Positions 38,201 to 47,968 of a DNA stretch of 64,000 nucleotides are shown here, piece after piece (the first letter of the stretch is position 1; every line of letters starts with the position of its first letter). The stretch is taken from assembly GCF_021155765.1 (NCBI RefSeq), contig NC_060114.1, positions 10,383,001-10,447,000 on the forward strand, in the 5' to 3' direction. The notes below the pieces were generated by a model. It made no database searches. It worked only from the letters and a program-made list of their open reading frames with translations, and was not told where the DNA came from. The stretch comes from Diprion similis (taxonomy: Eukaryota > Arthropoda > Insecta > Hymenoptera > Diprionidae). The position numbers and the translations under genes are program-made.

Positions 38201-38558
38201 CCGAAATAATGTATAGGTTGTAGTTCCGGTTTATCTTTACTTTGATAACCGATGCTTCTAGGGTTTGAGCACTTGATAAGCAAGCAGGATTTATTTCTTG
38301 GAATTTAATTTCGTTCTTAACGAGTATGGCTGTTCCACCACCCTGAATAGCATTAGGACGATCGTTTCTGATAATTGTATAGTTTTCTATGTTAACTTTG
38401 TACTTTTTGCTCAACTTAGTTTCACCCAACAGCACAAAATCCGGGTTTTGGTTTTCAATGAGGTGTTTTAGGTTCATCCTCCTTTGAATTGCTATCAATG
38501 AGTTTACGTTTATTGATATAATATTGAGTTTATCCAGAGTCAGGTTGTTTTCACTCAT
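35293..38558 (-). pseudogene. Retrotransposon ORF2: endonuclease-reverse transcriptase, one frameshift
   Basis: ORF2 starts with an ATG overlapping the ORF1 stop by 8 nt (ATGAGTGA), suggesting stop-restart translation. Residues 1-235 form an APE-type endonuclease with N17, E46, the GDLNAKH motif (D155, N157) and SDHN (D233, H234), all intact; this nicks target DNA. The reverse transcriptase follows, with SYRPISLLP, a GFRHRHST block, an AFDTVW motif and catalytic FADD, then a C-terminal region ending in a WW-containing tail. The frame runs to a stop at 36903 after 551 codons and resumes in another frame down to 35293. The shift lies at or near an A5 run at about 36940-36945, consistent with a single-base indel or sequencing error. 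The product would prime reverse transcription at the nicked target. Confidence 0.92.
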
Positions 38559-40533
38559 TGTTGATTGGCAGGGCTATGATTTGGGTAAATAGCTCGAATA
38601 ATTTTTGGATATTCTGCGCGTTTGTTGACACCGCTTCCTGGATTTTCTGCAGTTGGGCACTGATTCCGTTCAAGCTTGGGGTGTTTATATTTTGAAAATC
38701 AGTTATGGAAGAGGTGGCTGCGCTGTTCTGATTTCTATTATCATGGCTTATCTCTAGATTATGGTTTTGGTTAGCATGCTGGTTATTAGACGCTATGTTT
38801 ATTGCGGCTACCTCACTGTATGATATCTTAGGGTCTACGCTATTTGCTATTTTATTTATCTTTGCTAATCTATTTTTTTCGTTCACTTCTAGTTTCTTTT
38901 TTATGCTTAGGTTATACTCGACTAGTTTCGGGCAACCGCGGTAAGACGCTGGGTGCCCGTACTCTTTACAGTGGACACAATATATCAAGGATTTATCGGT
39001 TAGGCCGTCGTCTTTTTGGATCTTGCACTCGCCTGGTCCGTGAGTTTCTTTGCATTTAACGCATCGGTAGCCTAGGTTACAGTTCGCCGCTACATGCCCT
39101 ATTCGTTGGCAACGTTTGCATTGTATTTTATCCTTTTTTTTCAAAGCTTCCCATTTCACCGATTGATAAAGTATCTTAGAGATGTTGCCTAGTTTAGAGA
39201 GATTGCTGTCAGCTGAGAGTTTTACCAGAAACATCGGCAGTGTTTTGTTAGATTTTTTTGCGTTTAGCGTTACGAAGTTAGACACACTTAGAAATTTTAG
39301 GTCGTCAACATTGCTGGATTTGAGGTTTTCCAATATATCTGCGGGGGAAAATCCTCCGTCAATACCTTTGAGCACTACGGTTTTAGTTTTATCCTCGTAA
39401 GGTGTAAACGTGAAAAAATCTAGCTTTCTTTCTCTCATTATCTTACAAACTTTTTTGTATTCTGACAGTGATTCAACCGAGATTATATGTTTATTGTGTC
39501 TGATTCGTTTGATATGGAAGTCTTTGAAGCCCAATGTGCAAGTCATAAAATTAGATAATACTAGCGCAGACTGGTTTAAAGCTATAATGGGTGGGGGTTT
39601 GTTAATTTTTTTACGTTTCTGAACCGAATGTGGACTGTCGTTGACACTGGTCTGCTGATCGTGGGGTTGTCGTGTCCGTTGATTTGTTTTATCGCTGGTG
39701 CGGCGATCGTCTGAAGTGTGTGAAGCCCCCACTGTGTCCGTATCGTCTTGGTCAGCTGCTGCTCCGGTGTTAGAGGATGTGGATGCTTGGTCAAGGCCGA
39801 GATGCCCAGGGAAGTTTGGTACTTCCACATAACTCGTACCATCATCGATGGTGTTGATCAATAGATCGATATTTTGATTTTTTTCTTTCGGCCTTGCTGT
39901 TCCTCCTTGAGGCGTATAGATCTGCGGTACCGAGTCTCTATTTACTCTGTTCCAGGATGCGATTTCGGATGACAGATTTGCATTGAGTTTCTTGAGCTCT
40001 TCTATTTCTTGTAGTGCATTCATTAATTTAAGCTCAAGGTTTGCTGGGGTAGTAATTTTGATGCTTGCCGACTGCGTGGCTTCCGTTTGTGGGTTGGTGA
40101 TCTCTAGGTGATGGGCGAGATTTTTGTGGCTTTGGCGTTCATTCTCTGAACCCGGGCTTTCGGCTTCTGTCGCAGGTTTGTTTTGTTCGCGAGGTGCGAC
40201 AGTTGATGTTTCTTGCGTTTTCATTGTGGTTGGTTTTTTTCTTACAACGAGATTCGGTTTGATTGAGTACCTCGAGTTCTTTGGTTTTTTTTCCAGCTGC
40301 GTGATTTTTCTTGCTTGCGGCGTTAATTGGCATAGTCCAGACGGTTTTGTCATTTTTTCGGAAGGGAGAGTGTTGTCGCTCAGCGACTCGTCAGTAATCT
40401 CATCTTCTTCCTTGTTTAAGCCAGGTTGAACTGAACACTCACCCGATATGTCGGAAATTTTCCTTTTGTTTGCGCCCAAACTTTTATGCGGCGGTAGCAT
40501 GGCTTTTAAGGGTTTTTTTTGGACCCTGTGCAT
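38551..40533 (-). CDS. Retrotransposon ORF1: gag-like nucleic-acid-binding protein, 660 aa
   Basis: ORF1 is uninterrupted at 660 residues. The first 300 are low-complexity and polar (Gln/Ser/Thr/Asp) with a possible short coiled coil at about 166-190. Residues about 310-470 match the PRE_C2HC-type region found ahead of the zinc knuckles in Jockey-clade gag proteins. Three CCHC knuckles follow (C472-C475-H480-C485, C491-C494-H498-C503, C519-C522-H527-C534), which bind the element RNA. The ATG at 40533 is the first in frame. The stop is shared with the ORF2 start through an 8-nt overlap. Confidence 0.92.
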   Translation of the reverse strand: MHRVQKKPLKAMLPPHKSLGANKRKISDISGECSVQPGLNKEEDEITDESLSDNTLPSEKMTKPSGLCQLTPQARKITQLEKKPKNSRYSIKPNLVVRKKPTTMKTQETSTVAPREQNKPATEAESPGSENERQSHKNLAHHLEITNPQTEATQSASIKITTPANLELKLMNALQEIEELKKLNANLSSEIASWNRVNRDSVPQIYTPQGGTARPKEKNQNIDLLINTIDDGTSYVEVPNFPGHLGLDQASTSSNTGAAADQDDTDTVGASHTSDDRRTSDKTNQRTRQPHDQQTSVNDSPHSVQKRKKINKPPPIIALNQSALVLSNFMTCTLGFKDFHIKRIRHNKHIISVESLSEYKKVCKIMRERKLDFFTFTPYEDKTKTVVLKGIDGGFSPADILENLKSSNVDDLKFLSVSNFVTLNAKKSNKTLPMFLVKLSADSNLSKLGNISKILYQSVKWEALKKKDKIQCKRCQRIGHVAANCNLGYRCVKCKETHGPGECKIQKDDGLTDKSLIYCVHCKEYGHPASYRGCPKLVEYNLSIKKKLEVNEKNRLAKINKIANSVDPKISYSEVAAINIASNNQHANQNHNLEISHDNRNQNSAATSSITDFQNINTPSLNGISAQLQKIQEAVSTNAQNIQKLFELFTQIIALPINNE

Positions 40534-40732
40534 TGGGGGCGGTGGGGTAGTACCCCGTGCCCCACTTTAGCGGTAATTGAGGGCTTGCAGCGCTTTTGGG
40601 CCCTGTACACGGTAACAAATGACTCAAGTTAAATATTTCGCTATGTTCAGGTTGGGTATCACCGAAATGGTAAGTTGGGCCTTACCCACCCGCTAAGCAC
40701 ATCCTCACCGGACGAGAGGTAAGAGGCAACTC
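40534..40732 (-). promoter_or_regulatory. Retrotransposon 5' UTR (probable internal promoter)
   Basis: About 199 bp lie between the 5S junction and the ORF1 ATG. Jockey-clade elements carry their promoter inside the transcribed 5' UTR, so promoter activity here is inferred from family knowledge. The first 35 bp contain TCTCGTCCG, which also occurs in the 5S gene just beside the insertion site. Confidence 0.6.
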
Positions 40733-40770
40733 ACGAGAACCGGTGCTTTCAACGTGGTATGGCCGTTGCC
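40733..40770 (-). pseudogene. 5S rRNA copy 5, 5' part (nt 1-38), split by retrotransposon
   Basis: The first 38 nt of the interrupted 5S gene sit upstream of the element on the minus strand. The last 14 (40733-40746) are the 5' copy of the target-site duplication. With 34779-34874 it accounts for the complete 120-nt gene. Confidence 0.95.
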
Positions 40771-40846
40771 GAAGGAGACGGATCTCTGCTTCCAGAGATT
40801 CTTAAAAATGGTGCCAAATGTTGGATCCATCTCTGGGAAAAAAAAG

Positions 40847-40966
40847 ATGCCAACGGCACGCGGTGTTCCCAAGCGGTCACCCATCCAAGTACTGACCGCG
40901 CCCAATGTTGCTTAACTTCGGTGATCGGACGAGAACCGGTGCTTTCAACGTGGTATGGCCGTTGCC
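40847..40966 (-). rRNA. 5S rRNA, minus-strand copy 6
   Basis: A full 120-nt gene with complementary ends and the internal promoter, and a T-run terminator on the coding strand. It is the first intact copy beyond the retrotransposon. Confidence 0.96.
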
Positions 40967-41042
40967 GAAGGAGAGGAATCTCTGCATATTGATATCCCTA
41001 AAAATGGTGCCAAATGTTGGATCCAACTTTGGGTAAAAAAAG

Positions 41043-41162
41043 ATGCCAACGGCACGCGGTGTTCCCAAGCGGTCACCCATCCAAGTACTGACCGCGCCCA
41101 ATGTTGCTTAACTTCGGTGATCGGACGAGAACCGGTGCTTTCAACGTGGTATGGCCGTTGCC
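41043..41162 (-). rRNA. 5S rRNA, minus-strand copy 7
   Basis: A full 120-nt gene in register, with a T-run terminator (TTTTTTT on the coding strand). Confidence 0.96.
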
Positions 41163-41238
41163 GAAGGAGAGGAATCTCTGCATATTGATATCCCTAAAAA
41201 TGGTGCCAAATGTTGGATCCAACTTTGGGTAAAAAAAG

Positions 41239-41358
41239 ATGCCAACGGCACGCGGTGTTCCCAAGCGGTCACCCATCCAAGTACTGACCGCGCCCAATGT
41301 TGCTTAACTTCGGTGATCGGACGAGAACCGGTGCTTTCAACGTGGTATGGCCGTTGCC
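41239..41358 (-). rRNA. 5S rRNA, minus-strand copy 8
   Basis: A full 120-nt gene. Its repeat unit is identical by eye to those of copies 7 and 9, spacer included. Confidence 0.96.
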
Positions 41359-41434
41359 GAAGGAGAGGAATCTCTGCATATTGATATCCCTAAAAATGGT
41401 GCCAAATGTTGGATCCAACTTTGGGTAAAAAAAG

Positions 41435-41554
41435 ATGCCAACGGCACGCGGTGTTCCCAAGCGGTCACCCATCCAAGTACTGACCGCGCCCAATGTTGCT
41501 TAACTTCGGTGATCGGACGAGAACCGGTGCTTTCAACGTGGTATGGCCGTTGCC
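41435..41554 (-). rRNA. 5S rRNA, minus-strand copy 9
   Basis: A full 120-nt gene. The spacer type changes between this copy and copy 10. Confidence 0.96.
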
Positions 41555-41630
41555 GAAGGAGAGGGATCTCTGCTTCCAGAGATCCTTAAAAATGGTGCCA
41601 AATGTTGGATCCATCTTTGGAAAAAAAAAG

Positions 41631-41750
41631 ATGCCAACGGCACGCGGTGTTCCCAAGCGGTCACCCATCCAAGTACTGACCGCGCCCAATGTTGCTTAAC
41701 TTCGGTGATCGGACGAGAACCGGTGCTTTCAACGTGGTATGGCCGTTGCC
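41631..41750 (-). rRNA. 5S rRNA, minus-strand copy 10
   Basis: A full 120-nt gene with the TTCCAGAGATCC spacer type and a nine-T terminator run. Confidence 0.96.
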
Positions 41751-41826
41751 GAAGGAGAGGGATCTCTGCTTCCAGAGATCCTTAAAAATGGTGCCAAATG
41801 TTGGATCCATCTTTGGAAAAAAAAAG

Positions 41827-41946
41827 ATGCCAACGGCACGCGGTGTTCCCAAGCGGTCACCCATCCAAGTACTGACCGCGCCCAATGTTGCTTAACTTCG
41901 GTGATCGGACGAGAACCGGTGCTTTCAACGTGGTATGGCCGTTGCC
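41827..41946 (-). rRNA. 5S rRNA, minus-strand copy 11 (array end)
   Basis: A full 120-nt gene, the outermost copy of the right block. Only the first ~25 bp of the upstream spacer remain before unique sequence. Confidence 0.96.
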
Positions 41947-41972
41947 GAAAGAGATGAATCTCTGCTTTTTCA

Positions 41973-43606
41973 AATTGTTTAGCAGTTGAACAAAATCACT
42001 AATGAGATCTCACTTGAAAATAATAGACTTATTTTGTCTTCCCTTAAACGACAGAGCGGGATGAATATCCACCCCCACGTGTTTCTTGTTCATAAATTCG
42101 ATATCAGAGAAATAGTGGGACTCGCAAGTATATGAATCATATAGGATCAATTTGTGGTCCGTCTGTCTGTCCATCTGCCAAGACCCTTCTTCTCCGGAAC
42201 AGGTGTAGGTATCAAGTTAAAATTAATTCCAAATATCAAGGCCTATGGTTTATAAGATGTGTAAAAAATTCAATCTTCTAAGTTAACGTAATTAAAAGAT
42301 ACGGACATTTATGTCACATCTTTATGTCAAACTGATTCATCAAAACCAATAAAGTTCTTCCCGTTGAGCTAGAATTATGAAGTTTGGAGAGAAGTAAGGT
42401 CTCACAGCACAAGTAGAGAAAAGAAGTCCGAAAAAAGTTCATTTGCAATTATATCACATATAAAAAAATAATGATAATTAAGTTTGTACGGAACCCTCAG
42501 GACCTGAATTCTACTACTTACCGTTATCCGGTTTTTAATAATATAGAGAATCGAACATAGCAAAGTCAGACGTTTAAGTAATGAAAATTCCTCTTGAATA
42601 CCAAACAGTGCTGAGAATAACAGCAAGATCGTCATTAATGAATAAAAAATTCATATCTCTTTATTTACTTATATTGTCAATGAAATGACTGTAAAATGTT
42701 GTTTTCGAAGTCTATTTTTCTGCTTGCGAGGTATAATGGGTTATTTAATCACTGTGATTTTTTCTTCCCTTCCGCAATTATATAATCGGTCGTAAACTGT
42801 GTAAATTATATAGCTGTAAAGGATACATATGTATTCATCAAGTATATAGCGTAATAATATCTGTAATATGGGCATTTCAGCAACAAACAAAAATTATCAC
42901 ACGACCACAAAACGCTACTGGGGAACGACAGACTGGAGTGTATGTACATACATACATTCACACCACGCGAATAACTCAGTAGCTTAGTTTAAGTTTGTGG
43001 TCGATATAAGATTAAAAAAGGAAATGGCATTGGAGAAAATTTTGACAAGCTGGTTAGAAAAGTAAAGACCAATATGTCAAATCGTAGTGAGATTATTGAA
43101 AAAAAGAACGGGAACAAGAGGTGAAATTTTGAAGATGACTTCAACAAAAAGCCGATCGTTCTACACTACTTACCGTGTTGCGTTAGGTTGCCGGCAGTAA
43201 GGCGCATTTTAGAATTACACGCACATTCAAATGTCACACTGTGATCACTTCCCGAGATTAGTAAACTTTTAGATTTTCCAATCTTTATCTATTTAAATTC
43301 GATGTCTACGTAAAAGTACGCTTTACGCAGTTTTGTCAATACGGGAAGTACATTTGATATATGAAAATAAGTCGATAAACGTCACAGGGAACAATATTTT
43401 ATTCGTTACGTGATGAATTTTAATCACGGACCAGCAGTGGCTAAATTTTATTGACAACGACACGAATACGATTGTGTTAACAGCAATTTTATACTAAAAC
43501 ATAAATAATTTCAATACATAACTTACTTACATACACAATTGGTAACTAGAGTTTCCGCTATGGCGTTGGAATTGATCAAGTTAGAAATGAATGAGAATAT
43601 TATTGA
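41973..43606. other. Gene-free stretch, including the probable 3' UTR of the first iPLA2 gene
   Basis: No gene is supported at 41,973-43,380. AATAAA on the minus strand (TTTATT at about 43,398) is a possible polyadenylation signal for the phospholipase gene that ends at 43,607. The GTCTGTCTGTCC stretch near 42,164 resembles words common in arthropod repeats, but no element ends were found. Confidence 0.4.
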
Positions 43607-46600
43607 CTAATGACAACCTAAAACAGCTGCTAACTCTTTTACCTGATCCCGATTTGCATGCATGAATGCCTTTGCTTCCCAAATCATGTTGACCAGCTTC
43701 TCATCACTTCGCTCATCCATCGGAATTTCATCCGACATTTGAGGACTAAATCTGTAATACGGAACGCCAATCATGGAACACCAGGTTCTCGCGCGATCTA
43801 CAACACGACCGTCACTCGCCGTAGCTTGATCTACCAGAAGAGTTCCCAATGCAGACATTCCCATGGCAAGTTTCGCCGTATCCCAAAGACTCTCAGGCCT
43901 GAAGACGTCAATTTCTCTCAACTGCGATACCGGTATGAGCCCAGTCCCCAGAGAGACGACCAAGGAAATAGGTTTCACTTCATCCTCTCTGCCCATGGCT
44001 CGCAATGCCAAATTGTACTCGTGTATTTCCGTCATCGCATCTAGTGTTGGGTTGTTCGCTATCAATCCTCCATCAAGAAATCGCCCAAAAGCTCTGAAGT
44101 ACGATGGTGCTGCTCCCGTCGCTCTAGCAGCTCGCCAGACAAGCTGGCGATCCGGTGGAAATGTTTCCTTGAACTTTCCACTGGGTGGAATGCCAAGCAC
44201 AACACTTGGAGAATCGTAATTTCGAAACAAGTGCAGATCTACAGGCTTTCTGTCTGCCAAAACGCCAGTTATCATCAATTTAGGGTGTTCGATATCAGAC
44301 ATCAATGTGTGAGTGCCCAGTGCTGCCTTCAGAATGTTCTCTAGTCCCTCACTGGAGTAGGGCCTCGGACCCACGAACGCGTTTTCCTTCATCCGGAAAT
44401 ACAAAGCTTGACATTCCTTCAAAGTCTTACCGGTCGCCAAGCCCAGTGCCAATATTCCGCCCGTCGAAGTGCCCGCGATCCAATCAAAGCAGTGAATCAC
44501 TGGCTTGTTAAGGACTGACTCAATTTCTAATAAGGTTTGTACCAAAACCAGCCCCCTTATACCTCCGCCATCCAGACAAAGCAAACGTCCACCTTCCACC
44601 TTTCTTTTCTTCTGTGTGGACAGTTCCTCCATCCCAGCAACATACAGCATCTGATCTAAAATTGTTCTAGGAACTGAGGTTGGGGGCTCAGGCGGCGCTT
44701 CTCCGTCAAAGTTTTCAAGGTGTTTACAGCCTATGTGGCATCCTTCCATATCCGGAGGACACCGCTGTGCTCCAACAGCATGGAGAATGTAAAGTACTTT
44801 CCTTCCGTCGGCATTGGCTTCAATGGGAGTGAGATGTCGCGGAGTTTCCCCCTTGTAATTCGCTGCATCTATGTCTGCTCCAAAACCAAGCAGAGCCTGA
44901 ACTATAAACGGCGTAGCCTGGCTGACGGCCAGATGCAAAGGAGTGTTTCCCTCATTATCGAGGATGTTTACAGACGCCATGTGGCTCAACAGAGCCACGG
45001 TACAGTTCAATCTCTTCCGCATTACCATGATATGCAGCGCGGTTCTACCATCGAAATTCAGAGCGTCAATATCACAGTTCGTTTCTATCAGGGCGTCTAT
45101 TACCTCTCGACTGCAGGACCAATGTAAAGGAGTTCCACCAAACTTCATGTCCTGAGAATGCAGAGCGTTTGGTTTGTCATGCAAAAAGTCACCGACATAT
45201 CCAGGACTCGTTGGCTGACCTGCACTGGCGGGAATATTTACGTCTGCTCCAATCAGTAACAAAGCTTTTACGCACTCTGGTTTATCGGAGAGGCAAGCAA
45301 CATGCATCGGAGTGTGCCCGTTGCCGTTTCTACTGTTGAGGCTATTCGGTAAACCAGCGCCGAGTGCAAGAATTATATCCTTGGTTGAATTGGCGGCGTA
45401 ATGATAAACCGTGTTGGCATTGTGGTCTAAATGCTCAAGGGAACTTTGGGCTGCTACCAACATTTGAACAATTCTCAAGTTGTTCGTTTGAACCGCTACC
45501 TGAAGCGGCGACATTCCTGTTGCTGGGTCGCTGCTGTTAAGGTGGCTGTTCACTGCTGTATGGTGCAACGCGTCGTACAACGAAAGGTGGGCTGCCAGAT
45601 GAGCGAGGGTCCATGTTGGATGCTCCGTAAGGACGTCGCACAGTCGACGAATTCCATTTGTGTTGCACAACTAACGAATAGAACCATAAGCAAGATTTAT
45701 TGTTAGATTATCGTAAAAGAACATTGCATCGTTTCAATACCAGAATGTATAAGTAATAAAATTGTTCAATTTTTATTTTAACCCAATTCGATAACTAAAA
45801 AAGTTAGAAAGGATCTCACAAAAGCACTTGCAGAATAAAAGAACTATTCAACGTTAAACTGTTGCTTAAGAATAAGAGTTTGGATCATTTCACACAAAAA
45901 TGTATAAATAATCATTAAAATCCTTGTAAGGCTTAACCCAGAGTCTTGACACCTGGGAAAGTTTGTGTTGAAAAATGCAGAAAAAATTATAAAATTGTTG
46001 GAGCAGATGTTTATTATGATAAATTAGCCAAACCCTCACCTCTCTAGAGATTTGTACGAGAATGGGAACCTTGTCTTTATAGACAGTGAAGATGTTCTCT
46101 GCTGGCTCCAAAGTATCCGACCGAAGGAGACTGAAAATTAAAAAAATTAAATATTACATGTATTTTGCATCATGGATTTTATTTCTGATTAACTTAGCAG
46201 ATATTTTTTACAAAGGTATAGTTAAAATGGTAATTACTGATATAATAGTCTGCTTGTAATTTTTCCTTATCCATCCTAACATCCATATCGAAATGAAAAA
46301 TGATACTCGCATAACAGAATATCGTATATTGAACCAAATTACTCAATGCTTATAAAAACCACAAAAAATTTGTAATACATCATTCATAGCTTTGGTAGAT
46401 GTTTTTCAGTACCAATTTCAATTTATTTACCTTTAATGTAGCTCTGTAATCTAACTGCAAATCAATACTGATTAGTTTTGTGAGATAATTCCAAGGCAAT
46501 TTAAGCACAGAATTTGTAGCGCATCGACGATCACGTATGGCTGATTGAATTTGAGCGTAAGCCGCACGTGACATTGCGAATGTGAATTATAAAAGATTGA

Positions 46601-46917
46601 ACAGAAATGAAAAAAAACTTACGCGTATTTTTTGAATCGTTACAATTTCAATAAAAGAAATATTGTTTCGCGTACTAGCGACTCACAAACCTATAGGCCT
46701 GATGTAGGGTCTCGGTGCAAGGTCTGTGCAGAACAATTTCAAACTTCTCTTTATTCCGGTTGTCTGGACCATATAAAACGATTCCATCCTCTCGACAGCG
46801 TATTGTGCGGTTTCCATACTGCTCAGGTTTAACTTCCAAGACTTTATTGGGGGGAATTTCTGATCCAAGAATATTGCGAAGGACTAGGCTGCTGGCTATG
46901 GCTTCTAGCCATGCCAT
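43607..46917 (-). CDS. iPLA2-VIA: Calcium-independent phospholipase A2 (group VI, PLA2G6-like), paralogue A, 793 aa
   Basis: Three coding exons (46917-46691, 46130-46040, 45670-43607; intron phases 2 and 0, GT-AG) give 793 residues, close to the usual ~800. The enzyme hydrolyses the sn-2 acyl bond of glycerophospholipids without Ca2+ and acts in membrane remodelling and mitochondrial upkeep. About seven ankyrin repeats occupy residues ~155-395, with the repeat signatures TPMHVAC, TPLHWSC, TALHIMV and TPLHLAV. The patatin domain follows, with the DGGGIRG glycine-rich loop (~473-479), the GTSTG nucleophile elbow (Ser508) and the DGG motif (Asp639), i.e. a complete Ser-Asp dyad. The Pro-rich insert of the long human isoform is absent. 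A second, divergent copy lies at 50374-53118. The start is [10 protein letters not shown], matching the paralogue's MDWLGNLTND. Confidence 0.94.
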
Positions 46918-47419
46918 TTTTGTGATAAATATTAGAAAATGAAACTAATTGTACTGCCGCGGCATCAGCTTATTGCAGGTTATGTTCTGGTGACTGGTGT
47001 CTTCGGCTGACGAAGTTTCGCTGAATTGCTACGGTTCATCATTCATCTTCCTATCTTTACTCTCGATTCATAAAAACAGTTTCGATCGTTCCAAAGTTCA
47101 ACTCCAGGGAGTGATTGTTTCCCGCATTTTAATTACAATAATCTTACAGACACCGAGATACGTTAATTGCGACGCGAGCGTAACATCGATCGACCTGACT
47201 TTGGATTTAACCTTTGTGCTTATGTGCATTGTGCATCGGCATAGCTCATCCTGAGTCTGTTGGACATGATGCAACACGTGAGAACCTGAAGTGACGGTCG
47301 TTTGTCTTTTGGTTTTGACAGTTCTTTGATTTACTTAGAGAACCAACTTCACTTCGATGGTTCGATTTCAACGCAGCCTCGAGTGGGGGTTTCCCCACTT
47401 ACGTGTGTTGTGTAGGGCG
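46918..47419. other. Upstream region of paralogue A
   Basis: This should hold the 5' UTR and promoter of the minus-strand phospholipase gene. No TATA box or other specific element is clear. Short open frames here have no domain. Confidence 0.35.
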
Positions 47420-47968
47420 TACAGGCTGGTCAATAAGTGATGAAACTTTAACAAGAATAATTAATTGTACGCCGTGAATGCAGTCTGTAACTTGAAAAGA
47501 CGAAACTTTACAAACTTTTGAGAATTATTTACAAGGTGTATGTACGTACAATTTTTTCTCAAGTAGCCAAGGTCGAAATCTAATTCTTTTAATTTAATTA
47601 CAAACAGGTTATAATAGTTTTTGTAAATCAATTTACCGATGGTTCTTGATAATATTTACATCATATTGTTCTATTTTAATCAGACATAATTATAAAAATC
47701 AAATTACTCACAATCATTAAGTTGACAATTCGTAAGTAATGTGGGCAGCATTTTTTTATTCGAGTGAAAAGCTGCAGAACTCGATATGTTATTATTTGAA
47801 GGGGATGCGTGGAGAGTTTTCTTCGTATCAAATCTGTTTACAACTATAAAAAATTCGGTATATTCTATTCTGCTTAGAATTTGCGGTAATTCGGTTAATT
47901 TATACGTGTACCTGTAGCTGTTACGCCTTCGCATAATTTGTGATCTTAAATTTTTTGACCAGACTGTA
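47420..47968. mobile_element. Possible short-TIR DNA element, 549 bp
   Basis: The left end TACAGGCTGGTCAATAA matches the inverted right end TACAGTCTGGTCAAAAAA at 15 of the first 17 positions. The ends carry TA, as in mariner-type elements. Similarity does not extend far inward and no ORF is present. A chance match cannot be excluded. Confidence 0.4.

Larger units (their letters stand above)
34875..40732 (-). mobile_element. Jockey-like non-LTR retrotransposon inserted in a 5S rRNA gene, about 5.86 kb
   Basis: The element runs on the minus strand: 5' UTR (40732-40534), ORF1 (40533-38551), ORF2 (38558-35293), 3' UTR (about 390 bp) and a poly(A) tail of 25 A (34899-34875 as T). It is bounded by a 14-bp duplication of 5S nt 25-38, so both ends are defined and it looks full length. 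ORF1 has a gag region with three CCHC knuckles. ORF2 has an APE-type endonuclease and a reverse transcriptase with FADD, and no RNase H region that I can see. This is the layout of the Jockey clade. It lies in the same orientation as the 5S gene. The only lesion seen is a frameshift in ORF2, so the insertion looks young. Confidence 0.93.
40733..41972 (-). repeat. 5S rDNA tandem array, right block (196-bp repeat)
   Basis: The array resumes after the retrotransposon in the same 196-bp register. Spacers fall in two types: TTCCAGAGATTC/TCC in 40771-40846 and in the two spacers ending before 41631 and 41827, and CATATTGATATCCC in the three between 40967 and 41434. The final spacer is cut short by unrelated sequence at about 41,972. 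Confidence 0.95.

Noticed and set aside
35537-40429. Plus-strand open frames of 66-104 codons
   Set aside because: They are antisense to ORF1 and ORF2 of the retrotransposon and show no domain.
34046-41957. Repeated 68-110 codon frames on both strands
   Set aside because: They are translated 5S repeat units, not proteins. The 196-bp periodicity and the 5S secondary structure explain them.
42130-42240. GTCTGTCTGTCC word resembling a common arthropod repeat
   Set aside because: No element boundaries, inverted ends or second copy were found in the window.
43658-45706. Plus-strand frames of 68-135 codons
   Set aside because: They are antisense shadows of the phospholipase exon.
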